NCBI RefSeq assembly: GCF_001690595.1
Contig: NZ_LZHH01000123.1
Location: 1-64,000 of the forward strand
From: Gilliamella sp. Choc5-1
GTDB lineage: Bacteria; Pseudomonadota; Gammaproteobacteria; Enterobacterales; Orbaceae
Direction of reading: 5' to 3'
DNA: 64,000 bases
Shown here: one piece after another, positions 39,205 to 49,866 of the stretch
Numbering within the stretch: the first letter of the stretch is position 1
Layout of the letters: each line of letters starts with the position of its first letter
Position numbers and translations under genes: made by a program
The notes under the pieces: model-generated
Seen by the model: only the letters and a program-made list of their open reading frames with translations
Database searches by the model: none
Told to the model about the DNA's origin: nothing

Positions 39205-39867
39205 ATGAAAGTAAGTAATATCCTTATATGCACCTTTGTTGCTATTCTTGTCACAAGTTGTGCAAAAAAAAATTTACCTTTAAAAAATAATGAACCAATT
39301 TCCGAAACAGAGCAACTATCTCTATTAAAACAACAAACTGAAACTAACGACCCTTATGTTGTTGATGCTAAAAATCAATTAATTCGGTTTGTTGGTGATA
39401 AAAACTTCGATAACTACATTATTAAACAAGGTATTCTAAATTGTAAAGGCGATAATAACCTCTCCTCTTGTGTATTGAATTTTTATTTAAATGAACTATA
39501 TAAATTAAAGTATCATGTGCAACTCAAAAAAGTAGTTGAGGAAAACCAAGCCGAACATAATATGGAACTAAGTAAAATAAAAGCAACTGAAAACAATATA
39601 AAAAGTTATTGCCAATATTCAGCTGATTTCGTTGCAGCAATTTATACAAAAGATAATGCAAAAATAACACAATATTTTCGACCACAATTTAGAATGTCAG
39701 AACAAGATATATCATCCTTAAAAGCAAAGATTACTAAAGATGACTATTCTTACTTCCTAATAAACGAAAACCCAAGCATTCTTCAAGAAATGAAAGTGGA
39801 TTACGTTGAGAAATGCTTAGATGATCCAAAAAACAATATTATCAATTATTTCAATATTTTTAGATAA
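39205..39867 (+). CDS. putative lipoprotein upstream of opgG
   Basis: A 220-residue protein with a lipoprotein signal ending LVTSC (Cys19). The mature part is polar, helical-looking and Lys/Asn-rich with cysteines in ILNCKGD, SSCVLN, KSYCQYS and EKCLDD. No family is recognised. The stop lies 18 bp before opgG, so it is probably co-transcribed with opgGH, which is not the case in E. coli. A role in the envelope beside osmoregulated periplasmic glucan synthesis is a plausible inference only. Confidence 0.7.
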   Translation: MKVSNILICTFVAILVTSCAKKNLPLKNNEPISETEQLSLLKQQTETNDPYVVDAKNQLIRFVGDKNFDNYIIKQGILNCKGDNNLSSCVLNFYLNELYKLKYHVQLKKVVEENQAEHNMELSKIKATENNIKSYCQYSADFVAAIYTKDNAKITQYFRPQFRMSEQDISSLKAKITKDDYSYFLINENPSILQEMKVDYVEKCLDDPKNNIINYFNIFR

Positions 39868-39885
39868 TACTAACGCGAGTCTTTT

Positions 39886-41448
39886 ATGTGCAATTTATTT
39901 CCAATTCATAAGTTTAATAAAACTTTAATTTGCAAGGTGCTTTGCATAGCTTCAGCTACTTGTATTAGTTTTTCTGCATGGGCTTTTTCGCTTGATGATG
40001 TAGTTGAAAAAGCTGAAAAACTATCTAAAAAAGCTTATGTTCAACCATCTAAAAATATTCCTAATGAATTAGCATCTTTACAATTTGCTGATTACCAAAA
40101 AATTTTATTTAATCATAAAAAAGCTTACTGGGGTGATCAAAAAAGTCGTTTCAAACTTGAGTTTTATCATGAAGGAATGTACTTTGATGTTCCAATAAAG
40201 ATCAATGAAATTGTTAATAACCAAATAACTCCAATACAATATGATCCTAGTTATTTTGATTTAAGCCAGATTAATCTTGATAAACTAGATACTAAAAATT
40301 TGGGTTTTGCTGGTTTTAAAGTCCATTACCCAATTAATAACCCAACAAAAACCGATGATGAAATATTTTCAGCTCTTGGTGGCAGTTATTTTCGTGCGGT
40401 AGGTAAAGATCAACGCTATGGTCTTTCGGCAAGAGGGCTTGCCATTAACACTGGAGAAATGTCTGGTGAAGAGTTTCCACGTTTTAAAGAATACTGGATT
40501 GAAAGACCAGAACCAAATCAAAAACATTTAGTCATCTATGCATTACTTGACTCACCAAGCGTAACTGGTGCTTATAAAATTACATTGATTCCAAGTATTG
40601 ATACTACTGTTACAGTTCAAGCTAAGGTCTTTTTCCGCGATTCTGTAAAAAAACTTGGCATTGCCCCACTAACCAGTATGTTTTTATTTGGGCCTAATCA
40701 GCCATCACCATTGTTAAATTATCGACCTGCAATGCATGACTCTAATGGACTATCAATATTAGCAAATAATAACGAATGGATCTGGCGTCCATTAAATAAT
40801 CCTAAACGTCTATCTTTTTCATCGTATAGCTTAGAAAACCCAAAAGCTTTTGGCTTAATTCAGCGTGATAAAGGTTTTGATGATTATCAAGATCTCGATG
40901 ATCACTATGAAAAACGACCAAGCGTTTGGACTGAAATTTTAGGCGATTGGCAAAAAGGACGAGTCGAATTAGTTGAAATCCCTACTGCTGACGAAACTAA
41001 CGACAATATTGTTGCGTTTTGGGTACCTAAAAAACAATACAAAGCAGGCGATGTACTTGATATAAAATACCGCTTACATTATTCATTACATGAATTACAG
41101 CGTTATCCTAATAATATCGCAAAAGCTATTAGTACCCGATTATCACTCGGCGATATAAAACAAGCTAATTTAATTCGTAAACTTGATGGCTCTAATGCGT
41201 ACGTGATTGACTTCGCTGGTCCTTCATTATCAGAAAAAGACCCAGTCAAAGCTATTTCAAGTATTACTAACGGCTCTATTGTAAGCTGTGATTCACAATA
41301 CAATCCAATAATAAAAGGATGGCGTGTAATTGTTAGATTCAACGTCCAAGATAGTAAAAAGGCAACAGATATTCGTGTACAACTTGCTTCGCAAGCAACT
41401 AATGAAGTGATTTCTGAAACTTGGAGTGGGCAATACCCAGCACAATAG
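39886..41448 (+). CDS. opgG: periplasmic glucan biosynthesis protein OpgG
   Basis: A 520-residue periplasmic protein (E. coli 511) needed to make branched osmoregulated periplasmic glucans. A long signal peptide ends near AWAFSLDDVV. The MdoG domain carries GASYFRA-like ALGGSYFRAVG near residue 165, FPRFKEYWIERP and the late YKAGDVLDIKYRLHY. It precedes opgH by 38 bp, the conserved gene pair. Confidence 0.95.
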   Translation: MCNLFPIHKFNKTLICKVLCIASATCISFSAWAFSLDDVVEKAEKLSKKAYVQPSKNIPNELASLQFADYQKILFNHKKAYWGDQKSRFKLEFYHEGMYFDVPIKINEIVNNQITPIQYDPSYFDLSQINLDKLDTKNLGFAGFKVHYPINNPTKTDDEIFSALGGSYFRAVGKDQRYGLSARGLAINTGEMSGEEFPRFKEYWIERPEPNQKHLVIYALLDSPSVTGAYKITLIPSIDTTVTVQAKVFFRDSVKKLGIAPLTSMFLFGPNQPSPLLNYRPAMHDSNGLSILANNNEWIWRPLNNPKRLSFSSYSLENPKAFGLIQRDKGFDDYQDLDDHYEKRPSVWTEILGDWQKGRVELVEIPTADETNDNIVAFWVPKKQYKAGDVLDIKYRLHYSLHELQRYPNNIAKAISTRLSLGDIKQANLIRKLDGSNAYVIDFAGPSLSEKDPVKAISSITNGSIVSCDSQYNPIIKGWRVIVRFNVQDSKKATDIRVQLASQATNEVISETWSGQYPAQ

Positions 41449-41486
41449 TAATGTAATAGTCATTATTATTATAATAAGATAAAAAT

Positions 41487-43847
41487 ATGAAAAAAGATTA
41501 CTTTGCAAATCTACCTGGTGCTGAAGTTTGGCGTCAAAAATATGAAAATAATACAACACCACCTGATGATGTCGAGTTCTTAAAATATCGTTTAAATCAG
41601 ATTGGTGATACTGATTCTTTTATTGATGAGCGAAAACAACAACCAAGTTATCCTGAAGTTGAACGCGTTTCAATTCAACCTCAAATCTGGAACCAGCGCT
41701 ATATTGCCAAGTCAAAACATAACTTTAATATTTTAGCTATAATTCGACGCTTTATTATGTTTGCACTCATTGTAGTACAAACATATTATGGAACCACTTA
41801 TCTATCTTCTTTATTACCATACCAAAATTGGCAAAAAATCAATTTTATGACTAATTGGGATATCAATCCTGAATTAGCCATCTACAGCATAATACCTTAT
41901 ATCATACAAGGGGCGATTATTATCCTGTTTGCTATTTTGTTTTGTTGGATCTCCATTGGATTTTGGACCAGCATTATGGGCCTAATTTTAGCCGTCATGG
42001 GTAAAGACCGTTACACTATTCCTATTCCCAAGGACCCAGCATCACATATCGACGCAAAGCATCGAACCGCTCTTGTTATGCCAATTTGTAATGAAGATGT
42101 TGCTCGAGTATTTGCTGGGTTACAAGCAACTTATCAATCTTTAGCTGAAACAGGCCACGCAGCTTGTTGTGATTTTTATATATTAAGTGATACTAACGAT
42201 CCCGATCTATATGTGAACGAACTTAAAGCTTGGGCTGAATTTAATGCAGCAAAACAAAACAATGGTTGCAACGTTTTTTATCGCCATCGCAAACGCCGAG
42301 TAAAACGTAAAAGTGGTAATATTGATGATTTTTGCCGTCGTTGGGGGCACCAATATGAATACATGATGATCCTTGATGCCGATAGTATCATGACAGGCGA
42401 TTGTATTTTAAAAATGATCGCCATGATGGAAATGACACCTAAAGCAGGTATTTTACAATCACCGCCAAAATCAGTCAGAATGACCACGCTTTATGGACGT
42501 ATTCAACAATTTGCCAATCAGATTTATAGTGATATATTTTGCTCTGGCACACACTTTTGGCAACTAAGCGAAGCACAATATTGGGGTCACAATGCAATGA
42601 TTCGCTTAAAACCTTTTATTGAGCATTGCATATTATCGCCATTGCAAAAACGTAAGGGTCCAATTCATATTTTATCGCATGATCTAGTTGAGGCGACTCT
42701 GATGCGTCGTGCTGGTTATGGCGTCTGGATTGCTTATAATATGAATGGAAGTTATGAAGAGCTTCCCGGTAATATGATTGAAGATTTAAAACGTGATAAT
42801 CGCTGGTGTATGGGTAACTTAATTAATTTAAGACTAATCTTCAAAAGTGGTATTAAATTGACCCATCGTTTAATGTTTGCTACTAGTGGCATGGCTTATA
42901 TTTCGTCATTATTGTGGCTGGTATTTTTAATATTCTCGACACTATTATTATTGGTGTTTAATATTTCTGAGCCTCAATATTTCTTCCAACCTAACCAATT
43001 TTACCCAACTTGGCCAAGGTGGGATGAACAATTAGCCATTCAACTATTATCAACCACCATGGTCTTGCTATTTGCACCAAAATTCTTTAGCTATGGCATT
43101 ATTATAGCTCGAACTGGAGCAAAAGATGTTGGTGGTATATTTAAATTAACCTTATCAATACTAATTGAAATGATCTGGTCTATGATCTTAGCACCAATAC
43201 GTATGATCTTTCATAGTAAATTTGTACTAAAAGCATGGATGGGCAGTAAAATACAATGGAAATCACCATCCCGAAGTGACGATGCTTTAACATGGGGCGA
43301 GTCATTTTATTTTTGTTGGCCACTTTCATTATTAGGTATTGTCTGGTTAGGAGTAATTGTCTGGTTAAATCCACAATTTACTTATTGGTATATAGCCATA
43401 TTAATACCTTTAACCATTTCACCTTTAGTAATTAGAGTATCTGGGCTTTCAAGTATCGGCATGAAGGCAAAAAAAGCAGGACTATTTTTAACCCCTGAAG
43501 AAACGCATCCTACAAGAGCTGTTACTCTTACAGGCGAATATTTAATTAAAACTGAAACTGCATTTGTTGAGCATGGCTTTGTTATGGCGTTGGTCGATCC
43601 TATATATAATGCGCTAACTTGCGCTTTATCGACTTCAAGACATAGAGTTAATAATAAAAACCAACAAAAACGCAATGAGCTTATTGAACAATATCAACAC
43701 ATAGACTTAGAAAAAATGAGTAAAGAAAAGCAGTTAGCTATTTTAGAAGACCCAATTATTCTTTCCGCATTACATCGTCATATTTGGCAGCAACAAGAAA
43801 AATACGACAATTTGTTCTCAATATGGCAAAATGAACGCCAACAATAA
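41487..43847 (+). CDS. opgH: glucans biosynthesis glucosyltransferase OpgH
   Basis: A 786-residue inner-membrane GT2 glucosyltransferase that builds the beta-1,2 glucan backbone from UDP-glucose. Membrane helices flank a cytoplasmic domain with ILDADSIMTGD (metal-binding) near residue 296 and RDNRWCMGN near 438; further helices follow. E. coli OpgH has 847 residues; the shortfall is mainly in the cytoplasmic N-terminal tail, here only about 85 residues before the first helix. In E. coli that tail inhibits FtsZ, so this moonlighting function may be altered. Confidence 0.95.
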   Translation: MKKDYFANLPGAEVWRQKYENNTTPPDDVEFLKYRLNQIGDTDSFIDERKQQPSYPEVERVSIQPQIWNQRYIAKSKHNFNILAIIRRFIMFALIVVQTYYGTTYLSSLLPYQNWQKINFMTNWDINPELAIYSIIPYIIQGAIIILFAILFCWISIGFWTSIMGLILAVMGKDRYTIPIPKDPASHIDAKHRTALVMPICNEDVARVFAGLQATYQSLAETGHAACCDFYILSDTNDPDLYVNELKAWAEFNAAKQNNGCNVFYRHRKRRVKRKSGNIDDFCRRWGHQYEYMMILDADSIMTGDCILKMIAMMEMTPKAGILQSPPKSVRMTTLYGRIQQFANQIYSDIFCSGTHFWQLSEAQYWGHNAMIRLKPFIEHCILSPLQKRKGPIHILSHDLVEATLMRRAGYGVWIAYNMNGSYEELPGNMIEDLKRDNRWCMGNLINLRLIFKSGIKLTHRLMFATSGMAYISSLLWLVFLIFSTLLLLVFNISEPQYFFQPNQFYPTWPRWDEQLAIQLLSTTMVLLFAPKFFSYGIIIARTGAKDVGGIFKLTLSILIEMIWSMILAPIRMIFHSKFVLKAWMGSKIQWKSPSRSDDALTWGESFYFCWPLSLLGIVWLGVIVWLNPQFTYWYIAILIPLTISPLVIRVSGLSSIGMKAKKAGLFLTPEETHPTRAVTLTGEYLIKTETAFVEHGFVMALVDPIYNALTCALSTSRHRVNNKNQQKRNELIEQYQHIDLEKMSKEKQLAILEDPIILSALHRHIWQQQEKYDNLFSIWQNERQQ

Positions 43848-43848
43848 G

Positions 43849-43872
43849 AAATAGGGCTTTTGCCCTATTTCA
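43849..43872 (+). terminator. terminator of opgH
   Basis: A perfect 9-bp stem (AAATAGGGC / GCCCTATTT) with a TTTT loop follows the opgH stop immediately; the T run is short. Confidence 0.65.
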
Positions 43873-43899
43873 CTTCTTTTTAGTAACTTATCAAAATCC

Positions 43900-44886
43900 A
43901 TGGATATTTTTATGACTTGGCAACCTTCTGCACCTATAAATAATTTACTTAAGCGCGCAAAAATTGTTTCTCAAATTCGTCAATTTTTTGCTGATCGCTG
44001 TATTTTAGAGGTCGAAACACCTACCTTAAGCCAATATGCAGTAACAGACGTACATTTAAGCTCTTTTCACACTAAGTTTTTAAAGCCTGGTGAAATCGAT
44101 GATCAACAAGGGCGAAACATGTCATTAATTACTAGCCCTGAATATCATATGAAACGCTTACTAGCTGCTGGTAGTGGACCAATTTATCAAATGTGTAAAT
44201 GTTTTCGTAATCATGAAGAAGTCAGCCGTTATCATAACCCTGAATTTACCATGTTAGAATGGTATCGCATCCAATTTGATATGATGCAAATGATTAATGA
44301 AGTCGATGACCTATTACAAACTATTTTAGATTGTGAACCTGCTGAACGCATCTCTTATCAAAAAGCGTTTCAACGACATCTTAATATTGATCCTTTGGAA
44401 GCCGATCACGCAACCTTAGTCAATGCAGCAAATCAGCTTGATATCGGACTTAACACAGATAATTATGATAAAGATGGATTGTTACAATGCTTATTCACTT
44501 TCGGTGTTGAACCACATATTGGTCAAGACAAGCCTATTGCTGTATTTAACTTTCCAGCATCACAAGCTGCATTAGCCGCTATTAGCCCAGAAGATCATCG
44601 TGTAGCTAGCCGATTTGAGTTCTATTACAAAGGTGTTGAACTTGCTAATGGTTTTAAAGAGTTGACTAATGCACAAGAACAACGAATGCGTTTTGAACAA
44701 AATAATTTAGATCGTGCTAACCAAAATCTACCTACACAAAATATTGATATTGAGTTACTAGCCGCAATGGAAGCAGGACTTCCAGACTGTGCTGGCGTTG
44801 CTGTAGGATTAGATCGTTTAATTATGCTCGCCCTAGAGAGCAACAACTTAGATGATGTCATTTCATTTACTTTTGAAAGGGCTTAA
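43900..44886 (+). CDS. epmA: elongation factor P--(R)-beta-lysine ligase EpmA
   Basis: A 328-residue lysyl-tRNA synthetase paralogue (E. coli 325) that attaches beta-lysine to EF-P, letting ribosomes pass polyproline stretches. It has only the class II catalytic core: motif 2 in [21 protein letters not shown] near residue 105 and motif 3 in [14 protein letters not shown] near residue 300. The N-terminus [14 protein letters not shown] matches EpmA. ATG 43900 is used; ATG 43912 is also possible. rmuC starts 2 bp after its stop. Confidence 0.95.
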   Translation: MDIFMTWQPSAPINNLLKRAKIVSQIRQFFADRCILEVETPTLSQYAVTDVHLSSFHTKFLKPGEIDDQQGRNMSLITSPEYHMKRLLAAGSGPIYQMCKCFRNHEEVSRYHNPEFTMLEWYRIQFDMMQMINEVDDLLQTILDCEPAERISYQKAFQRHLNIDPLEADHATLVNAANQLDIGLNTDNYDKDGLLQCLFTFGVEPHIGQDKPIAVFNFPASQAALAAISPEDHRVASRFEFYYKGVELANGFKELTNAQEQRMRFEQNNLDRANQNLPTQNIDIELLAAMEAGLPDCAGVAVGLDRLIMLALESNNLDDVISFTFERA

Positions 44887-44888
44887 TT

Positions 44889-46241
44889 ATGTTCAATATT
44901 TTAGGATTAACCGAATGGATTGCCATTATTATTGGGATTGTTGCCTTAATGTTATTTGTATTTGCTATAAAATCTCAATCAACAATTAATAATTTACAGC
45001 AACTATTCGATCTACAACTAATTCAAAAAAAGGAAGAAAACCAAACTTTAGTAATTCAAGTAAAACAACTTGAGCATGAATTAGAGCAGTATCGACAACA
45101 AAATCTAGCGCAGAATGTTAAAATTAGTGAACTCAAAACGCGTTTAGAAGAAACGTTAAGTGCAACACATGAACGACAAACCATACTAGAACAAAGCGAA
45201 CAAAGGCTTACGACTCAGTTTGAAAACCTAGCTAATCGTATTTTTGAACAGAGTGGCAAAAAGATTGAACAACAAAATAAGCAAAGCCTTGATTTTTTAC
45301 TTTCGCCACTAAAAGAGCAACTAGAAGGTTTTAAAAAACAAGTACAAGATAGTTTTGGAGAAGAGGCAAAAGAACGCCACACACTGACGCATGAAATCCG
45401 TAACTTGCAACTACTTAATGAACAAATGAGTAAAGAAGCAACCAATCTAACTAATGCGTTAAAAGGCAATAACAAAACCCAAGGGAATTGGGGAGAATTT
45501 ATTCTAAGTCAAATTCTGGACAATTCAGGATTACGTTCAGGTTATGAGTACGAAACACAAGTTAATCTAACCAACGAAAACAATCAACGATTACAACCTG
45601 ATGTCATTGTTCACTTACCGCAAGGAGGTGATGTAGTTATTGATTCTAAAGTGACCTTGGTTGCCTACGAACGCCATTTTAATAGTGATGACGAAAACGT
45701 TAAAGCAAAAGCAATGGCCGAACATTTAACGGCTGTGCGTAACCATTTAAAACAACTTAGTCAAAAAGATTATCATAAACTTATTGGAATTAATTCATTA
45801 GATTATATTTTGATGTTTATTCCTGTCGAGCCAGCATTTTTAAGTGCAATAGATAATGACCCAACATTAATTAACGATGCTCTGAAAAGTAATATTATGA
45901 TAGTAAGCCCCACTACTTTATTAGTTGCATTACGGACTATCCATAATTTATGGCGGTTTGAATATCAAAATCGTAATGCTGAACTTATTGCCGATAGAGC
46001 AAGCAAATTATATGACAAAATGCGTGGCTTTGTTGAAGATATGGAAAATCTGGGCAGTTGTTTAGACAAAGCTCAGCAAACCTATCAAAATTCCATGAAT
46101 AAATTATGTAAAGGTCGTGGAAATGTAATTGGACAAATTGAACGATTTCGTGAAATGGGTGTCGAAGTTAAAAAACCGATTAATCCAGATATTACCTTAT
46201 TATCAATGGATGAATTGAATAACGAAAATGAGAGTAAATAA
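44889..46241 (+). CDS. rmuC: DNA recombination protein RmuC
   Basis: A 450-residue protein with one N-terminal membrane helix (residues 9-27), a long Gln/Glu-rich coiled coil (residues 35-190) and a restriction-endonuclease-like core with GNWGEFILSQILDNSGL near residue 199, VVIDSKVTLVAYERH near 253 and IMIVSPTTLLVALRTI near 337. It limits inversions at short inverted repeats in E. coli. It follows epmA by 2 bp and precedes xseB, a linkage unlike that in E. coli. Confidence 0.94.
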   Translation: MFNILGLTEWIAIIIGIVALMLFVFAIKSQSTINNLQQLFDLQLIQKKEENQTLVIQVKQLEHELEQYRQQNLAQNVKISELKTRLEETLSATHERQTILEQSEQRLTTQFENLANRIFEQSGKKIEQQNKQSLDFLLSPLKEQLEGFKKQVQDSFGEEAKERHTLTHEIRNLQLLNEQMSKEATNLTNALKGNNKTQGNWGEFILSQILDNSGLRSGYEYETQVNLTNENNQRLQPDVIVHLPQGGDVVIDSKVTLVAYERHFNSDDENVKAKAMAEHLTAVRNHLKQLSQKDYHKLIGINSLDYILMFIPVEPAFLSAIDNDPTLINDALKSNIMIVSPTTLLVALRTIHNLWRFEYQNRNAELIADRASKLYDKMRGFVEDMENLGSCLDKAQQTYQNSMNKLCKGRGNVIGQIERFREMGVEVKKPINPDITLLSMDELNNENESK

Positions 46242-46307
46242 ACAAAACCTAGATTCACGATTATGGGAAATAAGTGTATACTCATCGCACGCAAAGAGGA
46301 ATTGAAT

Positions 46308-46553
46308 ATGGCAAAAAAGCAAGACAAAGAAGTAAGTTTCGAAGAGACACTTAAACAGCTCGAAACCATTGTAGCTCAATTAGAAAACGGCGATCTACCA
46401 TTAGACGAAGCACTAAATGAGTTTGAAAAAGGGATCAAATTAGCAAAAGCAGGACAAAAACAGTTACAGCAAGCTGAGCAACGTATTCAGATTTTATTAT
46501 CTGAAAATAGTGACGCCGAACTGTCAGAATTCTCAAATGATGATAATGAATAG
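46308..46553 (+). CDS. xseB: exodeoxyribonuclease VII small subunit
   Basis: An 81-residue helical subunit (E. coli 80) of the single-strand DNA exonuclease Exo[22 protein letters not shown] and the [16 protein letters not shown] block are the family signature. ATG 46308 has a strong AGAGGA site; an upstream ATG at 46263 lacks one. It overlaps ispA by 8 bp, the same arrangement as in E. coli. xseA is not in the window. Confidence 0.95.
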   Translation: MAKKQDKEVSFEETLKQLETIVAQLENGDLPLDEALNEFEKGIKLAKAGQKQLQQAEQRIQILLSENSDAELSEFSNDDNE

Positions 46554-47415
46554 TTTAAAGCCATTACAAGAACGAATTGATTCGTTTTTAACCACCTATA
46601 TTTCACAAATTGAATCATCTCAACTTCAACAAGCAATGGAGTACAGCTTGCTAGCTGGTGGAAAACGAATTCGACCTATTTTAGTCTATTTAACTGGACA
46701 AATGTTTAATTGCCCCCTTTCTAAGTTAGATGAAGTCGCTGCTGCCATTGAATCAATTCATACTTATTCATTAATTCACGATGACTTACCTGCAATGGAT
46801 AATGATGACTTACGCCGTGGCAAACCAACCTGCCATATCCAATTTGGTGAAGCTCAAGCAATACTTGCTGGTGACGCCTTACAAAGTTTAGCCTTTTCAA
46901 TACTAGCAAAAAGTAAATTAATCGATGCTGAAACTAAAATTAATATGATAACTGAACTTGCCCATGCCAGTGGCGTTAATGGCATGTGCCTTGGTCAATC
47001 ACTTGATTTACAGGCCACACATCAATCAATTAATCTTGAACATTTGCAAAAAATACATTGTTATAAAACAGGAGCATTGATCAAAACGGCAATCCGTTTG
47101 GGTGCTTTTGCATGCGGTGAAATAGCTAAACCTTATCAGCTAATACTCGATCGCTATGCTGAAGCAATTGGGCTAGCATTTCAAATTCAAGACGATATTT
47201 TAGATATAATTGGCGAGCAATCTATTATGGGTAAACCCCAAGGTTCAGACCTTACTCATGAAAAAAGTACATACCCTGCATTAATTGGGCTAGATAGCGC
47301 AGTAAAACTAACCCAGCAACTCTATCAGCAAGCTATCGATAGTCTAAAACAAATACCTTATAATAATCAGCCATTACAGGAACTTGCTGGTTATATTATT
47401 AATCGCAATAGTTAA
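46546..47415 (+). CDS. ispA: farnesyl diphosphate synthase
   Basis: A 289-residue prenyltransferase (E. coli 299) condensing isopentenyl diphosphate onto DMAPP and GPP. The first aspartate-rich motif is [15 protein letters not shown] near residue 82 and the second FQIQDDILD near residue 221; GGKRIRP near 40 binds diphosphate. The ATG at 46546 overlaps the xseB stop. dxs follows after 27 bp. Confidence 0.96.
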   Translation: MNSLKPLQERIDSFLTTYISQIESSQLQQAMEYSLLAGGKRIRPILVYLTGQMFNCPLSKLDEVAAAIESIHTYSLIHDDLPAMDNDDLRRGKPTCHIQFGEAQAILAGDALQSLAFSILAKSKLIDAETKINMITELAHASGVNGMCLGQSLDLQATHQSINLEHLQKIHCYKTGALIKTAIRLGAFACGEIAKPYQLILDRYAEAIGLAFQIQDDILDIIGEQSIMGKPQGSDLTHEKSTYPALIGLDSAVKLTQQLYQQAIDSLKQIPYNNQPLQELAGYIINRNS

Positions 47416-47442
47416 TAACTAGCTAAAATACAGCATTACATA

Positions 47443-49299
47443 ATGAATTTAGATAATTACCCTTTGTTAAAACAAATAAACTCGCCTGAGGATCTAAGAT
47501 GTTTTCCTCAGTCACAGTTATCGTCTATTTGTCACGAGCTTAGACAATATTTACTCGCATGCGTAAGTCAATCAAGTGGTCATTTAGCATCGGGACTAGG
47601 TGTGGTTGAATTAACAACAGCCTTGCATTATGTTTATCACACACCTTTTGATAAAATTATTTGGGATGTTGGTCATCAAGCTTACCCTCACAAAATTTTG
47701 ACTGGTCGACGAGATCAAATGCTTACTATTCGTCAAAAAGGGGGACTTCATCCATTTCCTCATCGTAATGAGAGTGAATATGATGTACTAACCACAGGTC
47801 ATTCTTCAACTTCAATTAGTGCAGCGCTTGGTATTGCAATTAGTGAACAAAAAAAACAATCCGGCAAAAAAGTAGCCGCTATTATTGGTGATGGAGCATT
47901 AACTGCTGGTATGGCATTTGAAGCGATGAATCACGCTGGTCATGTTAAGTCCGATATGCTAGTGATTGTCAACGATAATGATATGTCAATTTCTGAAAAT
48001 ACTGGTGCACTTAACCAACATCTAACCCAAATCTTATCAAGTAAAGCCTATACATCTTTTAGGGAAAATAGCAAACGTATATTAGCTAATATTCCACCAT
48101 TAAAAGAGCTTGTAAAAAAAACTGAAGAACACTTAAAAGGATTAGTCACACCAGCTATCTTATTTGAAGAACTTGGATTTAATTATATAGGTCCTGTTGA
48201 TGGGCATGATATTGATGGATTGGTCGCAACTTTACAAAAAGTTCGCCAATTGAAAGGTCCACAACTGCTTCATGTAATAACACAAAAAGGAAAAGGCTAC
48301 GCACCAGCTGAAAAAGATCCGACTTTATGGCATGGCGTACCAAAATTTAATCCAAATGATGGCATATTACCTACTACTCCAAAAGTTGTGCCAACATATT
48401 CGCAAGTATTCGGCGATTGGTTATGCGAAATGGCGCAAAATGATAAACGTTTAATGGCAATAACCCCAGCAATGCGAGAAGGTTCAGGTATGACAAAATT
48501 TGCAACTAGTTATCCTAACCAATTTTTTGATGTTGCAATAGCCGAACAACATGCGGTAACCCTTGCTGCTGGGTTTGCAATTAGTGAATTAAAACCTGTT
48601 GTAGCTATTTACTCAACTTTTTTGCAACGCGCTTATGATCAAGTGATTCATGATATTGCTATTCAAAACTTACCTGTCTTGTTTGCCATCGATCGTGCAG
48701 GTATTGTTGGCGCCGACGGCGAAACCCACCAAGGCGCATTTGACTTAAGTTATTTACGCTGCGTACCCAATATGGTTATCATGACCCCAAGCGATGAAAA
48801 CGAATGCCGACAAATGCTCTACACAGGCTATTTACATAATGGACCTGCTGCAGTGCGTTATCCTCGTGGTGAAGGCAGTGGCGCACAGCTTATGCCATTA
48901 ACTGCCATTCCATTAGGGCAATCTAAATTATGTCGGCAAGGAAAAAATATTGCTTTACTAAATTTTGGCGCTTTACTTTCAGAAACTTTACAAGCTGCTG
49001 AGCAAATTGATGCTACAGTCATCGATATGCGCTTTGTTAAGCCACTTGATGAAAAAGTCCTTTTGCACATAAGCCAAACTCATAATATACTTGTCACCAT
49101 TGAAGAAAACAGTATTAAAGGTGGTGCTGGTAGCGGCGTCGGTGAATATCTGTTATCGAAAAAAATAAAATGTGATGTTTTAAATATTGGACTCCCTGAT
49201 AGGTTTATTCCTCAAGGATCTCAAAGTGAGATAAGACAAGAAATAGGGCTAGATCAAAAACACATTATCGATAAAATTAATAATTTTATGAATCAATAG
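47443..49299 (+). CDS. dxs: 1-deoxy-D-xylulose-5-phosphate synthase
   Basis: A 618-residue thiamine-diphosphate enzyme (E. coli 620) making DXP from pyruvate and glyceraldehyde 3-phosphate, the entry of the MEP isoprenoid pathway. Visible are [16 protein letters not shown] near residue 68, the TPP motif [18 protein letters not shown] near 147 and the transketolase C-terminal motif [15 protein letters not shown] near 412. It completes xseB-ispA-dxs. zapA follows 7 bp later. Confidence 0.97.
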   Translation: MNLDNYPLLKQINSPEDLRCFPQSQLSSICHELRQYLLACVSQSSGHLASGLGVVELTTALHYVYHTPFDKIIWDVGHQAYPHKILTGRRDQMLTIRQKGGLHPFPHRNESEYDVLTTGHSSTSISAALGIAISEQKKQSGKKVAAIIGDGALTAGMAFEAMNHAGHVKSDMLVIVNDNDMSISENTGALNQHLTQILSSKAYTSFRENSKRILANIPPLKELVKKTEEHLKGLVTPAILFEELGFNYIGPVDGHDIDGLVATLQKVRQLKGPQLLHVITQKGKGYAPAEKDPTLWHGVPKFNPNDGILPTTPKVVPTYSQVFGDWLCEMAQNDKRLMAITPAMREGSGMTKFATSYPNQFFDVAIAEQHAVTLAAGFAISELKPVVAIYSTFLQRAYDQVIHDIAIQNLPVLFAIDRAGIVGADGETHQGAFDLSYLRCVPNMVIMTPSDENECRQMLYTGYLHNGPAAVRYPRGEGSGAQLMPLTAIPLGQSKLCRQGKNIALLNFGALLSETLQAAEQIDATVIDMRFVKPLDEKVLLHISQTHNILVTIEENSIKGGAGSGVGEYLLSKKIKCDVLNIGLPDRFIPQGSQSEIRQEIGLDQKHIIDKINNFMNQ

Positions 49300-49306
49300 G
49301 TTAAAT

Positions 49307-49591
49307 ATGGAAACTCAAGCTGTCACTATTCAAATTTTTGGACGAACACTAAAGTTCAATTGTCCTGTTGATGAAGTCGAAGCACTTAATAGTGCTGCAA
49401 AAGATTTAGATGAGCGCTTAACAAATTTACGAGAAAAATCCCCTCAGGTTAATAGTGATCAACTTATTATTACTGCGGCACTGAATATTTCTTACGAACT
49501 CTCAAAAGAAAAACAAAAAAGCAATGAATTTAGCGATCGACTAAAAATGCTACAACAATTACTCGATTCTGCACTAAATACCAACAACTAA
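49307..49591 (+). CDS. zapA: cell division protein ZapA
   Basis: A 94-residue FtsZ-ring stabiliser. The globular head (VTIQIFGRTLKFNCP, DEVEALNSAAKDLDERL) is followed by a helical coiled coil (ISYELSKEKQ). It is shorter than E. coli ZapA (109). It is followed by 6S RNA and fau, the same order as in E. coli, here fused to the dxs cluster. Confidence 0.92.
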   Translation: METQAVTIQIFGRTLKFNCPVDEVEALNSAAKDLDERLTNLREKSPQVNSDQLIITAALNISYELSKEKQKSNEFSDRLKMLQQLLDSALNTNN

Positions 49592-49622
49592 TATTTAAAT
49601 TGTAAATTTAATACAAATGGTA

Positions 49623-49650
49623 TTGTATGATCTGATAAATTTTGTATCAT
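49623..49650 (+). promoter_or_regulatory. 6S RNA promoter
   Basis: TTGTAT at 49623-49628 and TATCAT at 49645-49650, spaced 16 bp, sit 5-6 bases before the expected 5' end of 6S RNA. Confidence 0.55.
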
Positions 49651-49654
49651 AATA

Positions 49655-49838
49655 ATCACCTCTGAGATGCTCGCGATATGGGTTAGTCCCCTGAGCCGAT
49701 AATCTTATCTTAAGAACGGAGTGATTTTTAATTGGTGAGTATGCCTTACTTGTAAGGAAACCTAAAAATTAAAACACGATGTTCACCTTGAACCTCGGGT
49801 TCAAGGGTTACGACCCTAACGACATCTTGGAGTTTCTT
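49655..49838 (+). ncRNA. ssrS: 6S RNA
   Basis: Recognised by primary sequence and structure. The 5' strand CTCTGAGATG and 3' strand CATCTTGGAG close the terminal helix. Hallmarks of the E. coli molecule are present: AGTCCCCTGAGCCGATA near 49694, TTGGTGAGTATGC near 49733 and TTCACCTTGAACC then GGTTCAAGGGTTACG near 49783-49812. The middle forms the open bubble that mimics a melted promoter and traps sigma-70 RNA polymerase. Position between zapA and fau is the conserved one. The ends are estimated to within a few bases. Confidence 0.93.
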
Positions 49839-49866
49839 TCGACCTTTTTATAAAAAGTAAAACGGT

